DNA of 64,000 nucleotides from the NCBI GenBank assembly GCA_963989385.1, contig OZ022499.1, positions 101,540,786 through 101,604,785 on the forward strand, written 5' to 3'. Shown here piece after piece: positions 57,391 to 64,000 of this stretch (positions are counted from its first letter, which is position 1; each line of letters opens with the position of its first letter). The position numbers were made by a program, and so were the translations under genes. The notes below the pieces were generated by a model. The model was not told the DNA's origin. It searched no databases and saw nothing but the letters and a program-made list of their open reading frames with translations. Source of the DNA: Ctena decussata. Taxonomy: Eukaryota; Mollusca; Bivalvia; Lucinida; Lucinidae.

Positions 57391-58314
57391 CTGAACAAAA
57401 ATAAAAACTTGACGGTTTTTATTTCTCGATTCCGGCCAACCTAGCATATTTGTAATGTATATATGGATGTTTTCGAGTTGGACAGACATCTGATTACTTA
57501 AATCATGAAAAATTATTGGTAAATGTTTGTCCTATCCGGAGTTATCTAACTTATTCCTATCTTATTAATTCAGAAAAGAACTTTAATTTGCGCATGCGCA
57601 GAAGAAAATTCTTTTGTACGCAATAAACAGCAGTTCCAGTGTGCATAGAAAACACTTTAAACGCTTATGGTAATTGTAACCACAACCTGAAAATAACGTT
57701 TAAAGTTTCAAAACTTTCAGATTACTTCCCTTTGAATTAAACATATAGAGATTTATGAAATGCCATATCTTCTATACCAATGCGTCGTTTTCGTTATTTT
57801 CTTCGTGATTAGTTTGCTTGTCTTGCATACTCAATGTGTTTATTACTAAATTTATTTGAAAGCCATTTCTAAAACTGCCATAAAGACTCAAATGTGTAAT
57901 GGGAATTCCATAGAAACTGAATTTCTGACTTCATAATGGCGTGACTGAGGTTTTACGTCTGGTCATTACGGCCGTCTTAGTCGACCGTGCATCGGCATAA
58001 TTTTAGCTTATGAGTCCATACAGACTGGATTTAATAACGGCAAAGCGTTGCCAACAGATTTTTTCATCTAACCAGACTTCGACGATTTTAAATTTGGTAT
58101 TTTTTTGGTTTTTAGCATAAAAAACACAAAAAGTACCCTTGTGATGTTTACAATAGCCACAATTTTGCTGTATATATGGAATCTTGAAATTTGTGTGATT
58201 ATGATATCACAGAACAATTACATTTTCTTAAACTAAAAGAATTTTTATGTCTCACTATTTCCCGACTACCGTAGGATGAAAAATAGCGACTGTCAAGTTT
58301 TTATTTTTGCTAAG
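57391..58314. mobile_element. 0.92-kb TA-flanked TIR element
   Basis: Ends ctgaacaaaaataaaaactt + gac and the inverse cttagcaaaaataaaaactt + gac, each next to TA. Twenty-two of the first 25 bases match. No transposase frame, so it is non-autonomous. It is Tc1/mariner-like only by its TA duplication. Confidence 0.72.
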
Positions 58315-59187
58315 TATATTTAAAGCCTAACTTTTGTCAGAGGAAGTTTAAAGGACATTAAACTGAACTCCTTTCTTTTAGTGGAAGACTGATTATCTTT
58401 GAGCTCAGTGCAGGATAAGTGCTCAAGCTGCACCCATTTAATGGTCTGCTCAGCCTTCAACTTACATAAGAAAATGGCTGCTAAGCAGATGTTTGAGTTT
58501 TTGTTTGAACTATCGAAATACTTATCTGCATGCAAGTAGATGCATAAATCTACACATACCCACATTTTACTTGCTTTTCTATTTACAGAAAGGCTGTGTT
58601 TATGAATATAAGAACGCAAATATATGATTCGTAGGATACTAACACAAGATCCCTCTGTTTTTTAATGACTATATAGACATCTCTAAAATCAACATAACTG
58701 CAGCTACAGAAAAGTCACAATGTCGAGGATGAAAACCAAGATCTTGAATTTGACTCTACAAAACATGTTCATGGGGATCTCTTTAGGGATCTTTATAAAG
58801 GGATCCCCATGACATGTTTTGTAGAGAAACAAAAAAAATCTCAAATCATCCATCGCAAAATTTGGCTTCTCTGGCCAACACTGAGATCTACTGCGACAAA
58901 CAAAGAACATCTATACAAAGGGAAGGGTAACAAAGACATTATACAAGGGACACAACTCATAATAAGCGATGAATATATTTGAGCACCTTTCAACAATGTT
59001 CATACAAAAACATGGACTGTGAACAAAATAAGCACACTATATACTGCTAGTATGGAATACATGAAATAAAACAGTGTCATGACAAATGCAGACAGATACA
59101 AGTGTCGTATGTGAAAAAAGATTGCTGGCATGTGCAGAGAGCAACTACTCTAATCCCCGTGCATAAACTGTTTGAAGTTTTCACTTT
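58315..59187. other. No gene recognised
   Basis: Contains a palindrome at 58755-58820 (aacatgttcatggggatctc / ggatccccatgacatgtttt), probably a MITE core. No other feature is supported. Confidence 0.4.
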
Positions 59188-59398
59188 TTAACCCTTAATG
59201 CGCCAAAAAGCAGACAACAAAATTTACGTCTGCAGAAATTAAAAAATGTTTCGTCCAAGCGACATTACATTAAGAATTCGAACACTAGAGGGCAAACAGT
59301 GTAGATTCAGATGAGGTGGCTCATTATGAGCCACCTCATCTGGATCTACACTGTTTGCAAATTTAGCTATTTTTCATTTTTGGCGCTTTAAGGGTTAA
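59188..59398. mobile_element. MITE with TTAACCCTTAATGCGCC ends
   Basis: Inverted ttaacccttaatgcgccaaa and tttggcgctttaagggttaa, TTAA-bounded. The core palindrome gtagattcagatgaggtggc / gccacctcatctggatctac is centred on tcattatga. A relative at 24362-24588 shares the nested layout. Confidence 0.75.
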
Positions 59399-59579
59399 AC
59401 TTCTTTAGGGTTCATATACTGTAAAGGCACACAGGGAGGGAATACTATTTCATGTGCAGTAGCTCATATTGTGCTTGCATGCTGTACGCATGTTCTTGTG
59501 TGACTATGTCCATAATGGATGTATTTTCCTAGTAATCACAAAACAAGATGGAGATGCAATATTTAAAAGTCATCCTTAT

Positions 59580-59795
59580 GTTTGAACCTGTTTGGGAGAA
59601 CATCTCTGCCATTTTCTTCTTACCTCCTTACTCAGTGGCAGTCAACTTTTACAGGAAAGGATTAGGGGAGCAAATTCTTTCTTTAAGGTTGACCTTTTGG
59701 GGTGCATTTAACAAGGGAAGCAAACAGAAAGACACAACAGTTGTCTCCCTTTGAAAAAATGGCAGAATAACATGACAGTGTACCCATACACCTTA
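59580..59795. mobile_element. Foldback MITE, TTAAGGTGTATGGGTACAC family
   Basis: Includes cttacctccttactcagtgg, aggggagcaaattctttctt, acaagggaagcaaacagaaa, gacacaacagttgtctccct and the right end agtgtacccatacacctta. Confidence 0.62.
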
Positions 59796-59811
59796 ATTCG
59801 AACCACAACAT

Positions 59812-59990
59812 GAGGCAATGGATAATTTAGGGATAATCTAACATTTTTCCATAAAACTTTTTCCCATAAACATATATATTGTAACCCCTCATTAGAACCA
59901 TTTTTCCAAGGGGTCAAAACCTATGTTTATGTTAAGGTATAAACAATGATCTCAAAATTACCCTCAAAAACCCTTTCTTCTCTGGAACTA
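59812..59990. mobile_element. Foldback MITE, GAGCTCCAGATAAG family
   Basis: Contains ggataatttagggataatct, ttgtaacccctcattagaac, a shortened right arm ccaaggggtcaaaacctatg and end tctctggaac. Confidence 0.58.
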
Positions 59991-60057
59991 TGCTTTAAAT
60001 CATGGAAACATCCCATCATCAATCCATTATCAAAATATGGCAAATTAAGCAATAAAG

Positions 60058-60326
60058 GTAAAGGTTTCCCATAGCCTAATAGCCGTAGGGGCAGTGGGGG
60101 TTAGTGACCCACTTTATCTTGGGCACAGCTGATGAAAGGCGGAGCCCATCTCTCTCCTTTCGCTGCCTTATCCTTCCCTGATTCCAAAAAGGTACCCATT
60201 TACTGCTGGGTTGACAGAGTTTTCCAGTCGTGGGATGGCGACAGTGAGCCGCAAACTCACGACCTTCCCGCGACTTTCTGCACAATAACCGAGCCACTCT
60301 AACCACTAGACTAAGGTGCTGCGTCT
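60058..60326 (-). mobile_element. tRNA-derived SINE, family 1
   Basis: Minus strand: the head gcaccttagtctagtggtta (A box), then cgggaaggtcgtgagtttgc (B-box area). The body has atcagggaaggataaggcag and the tail ccactgcccctacggctatt then gggaaacctttacc. More complete than the copy at 8351-8598. Confidence 0.72.
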
Positions 60327-60795
60327 CTAAGTGTGAAAACAAAAAATATTCTAACAAACAATAGTCCTGCTCTTTTGATTTTCCTGTTTCTTTTTCCCTC
60401 ATTCATAATCTGTAGAAGTTATATTCCTTTGTGATTTTGAGTCATGTAAAGGCATTCCTGCTGCTGATACTACTATTTCATATAATCTACTATAACATCT
60501 AGTTTCATCTAAAGAAAGGAACAGAAGATTTTCTTCCTATGTATCTTTGGTATAATAAACATAATCATATATTGCACCAAGACTGGCTGAATATTCAGGT
60601 TTACATTGTAACCAGGTTTCATTTGTAGCTACTTTGCTTTCCTTCCTACTGTCATTCTACAACTTAAGTTGGTCTCTAGGAATAACTTATATGAAAATTG
60701 AGAATATATCAAATATACATATAAACAAGCTGAATCTCACAATTTCTAGTTTTTGTTTACAGATCTCACCTCTCCTATATCAAGCACTAAAAGCT

Positions 60796-61001
60796 AGTCA
60801 ACTCCTGATATCTTGAACACTGATATCTCAAAGTATCTTCTTATGTCAAAGAATATATTTCCTATTTTTGTGTACATTTTCAACTCCTGTTATCTCAAAC
60901 TACTGATATCTCAAAGTAAATTTTCTGGTACCAGAAAATTTACTTTGAGACATCAGTAGTTTGGGCTGAAGTTCGACTTGGAGAGATCGGTAGTTGACTG
61001 T
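60796..61001. mobile_element. Foldback element, AGTCAACTNCNGAT ends
   Basis: Ends agtcaactcctgatatcttg and the inverse cagtcaactaccgatctctc. The central palindrome is aaattttctggtaccagaaaattt-like (60918-60942), with the arms actactgatatctcaaagta / tactttgagacatcagtagt extending it. Confidence 0.65.
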
Positions 61002-61680
61002 ATATGTAAAATAACTTTCTATGCTATGTGTGTGTGTTTTATAAACTATATAAGAAGGGAAATGGCCTAAAAATAGATCAATTTATGATACCGGCAGTGG
61101 TAAATGGTAAATTATATGTAAACAAAGGTAACAGCGAACACCTGATCAGACTGTGACTGTCCAGTTCATCGGCACGTTTGCTGGTTTGCCTGTCTTGTTT
61201 TCCTCCAGACAAAGGAAAGTTCCAACAAAATATTAACTTGTGTAATAGAGTATTAGATTTTGTTTCAAAATCTCTTTTAGGGGGTTTCGAAGGGTTATCT
61301 CTCATTTTTTAACTGACAAAGAAATACGGTGAGAGTAGAATCCTGCAAGAAGGGACATAAATTCTTTGAGATAAAAGCAATCTTTATTGGAGATGTATCC
61401 ATACACTAGGGTCCAGGGCCCAGTCATTGAAAACTTATGACATTGTTAGTTATTGAGACCTTAAATTTTCAAACATATCGTATGCAACAACAATGCCATT
61501 TTTTTTGCCAAAAAATGTGAGGAGCTTTTGCAATCCTCTCATTTTTTCAGCAAAAATTTTTAGCAGAAGATTTAAACACACTTGATTTTATCTGTATTTG
61601 AAGACTTAACAAATCCTTCACTAATGACTTTGTCAAGCTAACAATGCTTTGAACATGGGCCCAGAATGTAATCTGGGTTT

Positions 61681-61815
61681 GAGGTTATAAAACTTGAGAA
61701 AAATCTCAAACTCAAAATAAAGCACACTGATTGGCTGCTTCCGAGCATGTGCTCGGAAGCAGCCAATCAGTGTGCTTTATCTTGAGTTTGAGGATGTACT
61801 CAAGTTTTATAACCT
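61681..61815. mobile_element. 135-bp near-perfect palindrome, GGTTATAAAACTT ends
   Basis: Arms gaggttataaaacttgag ... aagcacactgattggctgct and the exact inverse, meeting at ccgagcatgtgctcgg (61741-61756). A larger relative with the same terminal motif is at 62178-62445. Confidence 0.85.
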
Positions 61816-62177
61816 CTGAGCATGTTAATACAAAGTCAGAGCTCCTGAGTAGAGGTCTCGTATAATTTCCCTTCTTTCTCAGAGCTCTATGGAGGAGTAC
61901 TTTAATAAGTAAACAAACATTGTTTTCCTAGATAAAACAAATGTGGGCAAAACAAAATGACAAACTGTCATGAAAATTCACTTAGTTTGTTTATGTATAG
62001 AAATCATTAAGTTAAACTACTGTTAAAATGCTGTGTGGTCTTAAATGGTAATGGGAACACTCTCATCCCGTCTAAAAGTTGCAATCAACTCAAAAAATAG
62101 AAAATTATTAGCACCTAGTTGAGCAAAATCCTTTAAAAGCACATCCCGTTTTAGAATGGTTTCAATGACCTGGCCCC

Positions 62178-62445
62178 GAGGTTATAAAACTTTTTTCATG
62201 CTCAACTCAGCTGAGCATGAATTTTTACCTGCTAATAAATAGCGCATTATTGATAAGTGCAGGTATTTTCTTGCACAATTTAGCTCAGTATGAAATGTTC
62301 TCTGCTGATAAATACGAAAATGCCAACTGAAATGTTCTCTGCTTATGAATATGGAAATGCCAACATCAGTTGGCATTTTCGTATTTATCAGCAGAGAAAA
62401 TTTCATGCTCAGCTGAGTTGAGCATGAAAAAAGTTTTATAACCTC
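62178..62445. mobile_element. 268-bp MITE, GGTTATAAAACTT ends
   Basis: Left gaggttataaaacttttttc with atgctcaactcagctgagca, right the exact inverse. The inner parts contain repeated gaaatgttctctgct boxes and a palindrome gccaacatcagttggc. Same terminal motif as 61681-61815. Confidence 0.82.
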
Positions 62446-63093
62446 CGGACCTGGGAAGCAAACAGGGAAGTCACAAAAGTTGCTTCCGTTTGCAAAAATG
62501 GTGGAAAACCATAGCATAGTACCCATTTACCCTAAGCAAACTCCTAGCTTTTCAAATTAGGAGACTGTAAAATAACTATCATGAGATGAATTTCCTTATG
62601 TCTCCATAAAACATTGAAAGCCCTAATTAGAAAATACTCCACAAGGGTGTTTCTGCTTGAGGATCACAAATGGTTTTATGAACTAAGTTTTTTTTACAGA
62701 CAATTTGCTGAAATTATCATGGAATTATTATCAACAACCCCCCTTATTCACACGATTTTCATAATTAAAGGGTGAGATATCACAAAAAGCCTAAGGTGAA
62801 CATGTGAGAAGCAGTAATAACAACAACTATGAACAAATAATTGGTGATAAAATCTTTTATAAAACGGCAATAATGTTACCTAATAACATTTCTATGAACA
62901 CACATTTACAATTGCTGTTGCATTTATAAACAAGGGTGTGAAATAGTAACTAAGCTGCCTCAATTGGTGAACAGCAACAGAAAGAGTATGAAATAATGAG
63001 ATAAGGTGAATATTTGATGATAAATTTCAACGCTATTTTTCCTTCTCCATAAAGCATATGTTGTGACTCCTCATGCATAGAGACAGCTCCATC

Positions 63094-63113
63094 CCCCCCC
63101 CCCCCCCCCCCCC
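63094..63113 (+). repeat. Poly-C tract (about 20 C)
   Basis: A C run following tccat, within a decayed MITE region (63050-63240) that shows fragments of both large foldback families. Exact length is uncertain. Confidence 0.65.
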
Positions 63114-63502
63114 CATTTTTAGTTGTAGGCAAACAACTTTTCTGACTTCTTGTTTGCTTCCCTGGACAAAACGTTTCAACTCTTAAGGAGAAAATTTGCT
63201 CCTCTACAAGTAATTTTTTTTCCGATTCACCTTTGAACCATTCCAGTGAGGGGCCAAAACTTACGATTTGTGTCACGTGTAAAGTTACTTTTTGGCATTT
63301 CAGACAGAAAAGACTCAGATCAGCCGATGCATTAGCACTGTTAAGACTTTTGTCTTTCAGCATATAAAATCTATGAATCCTGAAGAATCTAACAGTGACA
63401 ATTAAATATTCTTACCTGTTTTCACAGAAATTGCAGGCTGATTTGAGCTTACTGCACATACATGGCTTAAAATCCCTTTTCACATGATGAAAATTGTATA
63501 TA

Positions 63503-63736
63503 AGCCACGACACAAAAAACCAACAAAGTGGCATGTGAGCCCAGCAAAGACTCAGATAAGCCTGGGCATCCATCCAGTCTGATCAGTCTTCGTTGTCCAC
63601 TTAAAGGGTAGCTAAGGGTCTAAGCTAGCTCTATGCCGACAACATAGTCTCTGATCAGACTCAGCGGATGCCCAGGCTGACCCGAGTCTAGGCTGGGCGC
63701 TCATGCCACTTTTTTGGTTTTGTGGTGTCACGGCTC
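63503..63736. mobile_element. Foldback MITE, GAGCCGCGACACGA family, copy 8
   Basis: Ends agccacgacacaaaaaacca and ttggttttgtggtgtcacgg + ctc, core cctgggcatccatccagtct / cggatgcccaggctgaccc. Flanked by tata/atat. Confidence 0.85.
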
Positions 63737-64000
63737 ATATATTTTTTTCAGAATGAATAGAAATTACCTCTAAATAATCATCAACTACTCATATTATCTG
63801 GCAGTCTCACACATATTTATATCAAGTAATTTCGATATGGACATCACATTAATCTGGCTTAGAAACGAAAATTACACTATCCTAGGTTAGATCTAGAATT
63901 AACGACTGAAACCAGAGTACCAAATAAGGTGGGAGTTTGATGGAATTTTGGGACAGCATTTTTCATGGGTTGTAACACCTCATAAGAAGTGCCTCACTAA

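Noticed and set aside
62950..63363. 137-codon minus-strand frame
   Set aside because: It crosses a poly-C tract and decayed MITE fragments; the glycine run is just the poly-C.

Overview
The window looks like nuclear DNA of a marine bivalve mollusc, probably a venerid or other heterodont clam. It is AT-rich, with small GT-AG exons scattered through kilobase introns. The intron filler is made of tandem-array transposons starting with agctcacctgag and of foldback MITEs starting with gagccgcgacacga, repeats I associate from memory with bivalve genomes. The species call is inference; the eukaryotic gene structure is read directly from the sequence.

Two protein genes are supported, and they converge tail to tail. 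On the plus strand nine exons (887-16996) encode SPATA17, an IQ-motif protein. All exon phases join and the stop is at 16994-16996; only the N-terminal exon, roughly 25-30 codons, lies before the window or unrecognised in 1-886. On the minus strand nine exons (50739 down to 22584) encode a complete IFT43 of about 210 residues, a subunit of the intraflagellar transport A complex. Both genes belong to cilium or flagellum biology. Their coding ends are 5.6 kb apart, and that gap is filled with repeats.

Layout: 1-886 mostly repeats; 887-16996 SPATA17 with a composite 3.6-kb transposon (1286-4923) in its first visible intron; 16997-17692 probable SPATA17 3' UTR with two foldback repeats; 17693-22583 intergenic, with a 1.6-kb tandem-array element; 22584-50739 IFT43, whose introns hold seven more tandem-array elements, a TTAA-flanked 1.1-kb element and several nested insertions; 50740-64000 no convincing gene, with SINEs, MITEs and a 0.9-kb TIR element.

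The main non-genic signal is a group of tandem-array elements in four families with unrelated sequences but one architecture. The 5' end carries a short inverted repeat. Then come (ACGG)-type microsatellites and/or 140-460-bp tandem units. At the 3' end are the matching inverted repeat, a small hairpin and a terminal CTTGTT or CTAGTT in a T tract. This is the layout described for non-autonomous Helentrons (HINEs). For two of them the pre-insertion sequence can be read from another copy of the interrupted repeat in this same window. The arrays are also dense in AGGTCA (nuclear-receptor half-site) hexamers.
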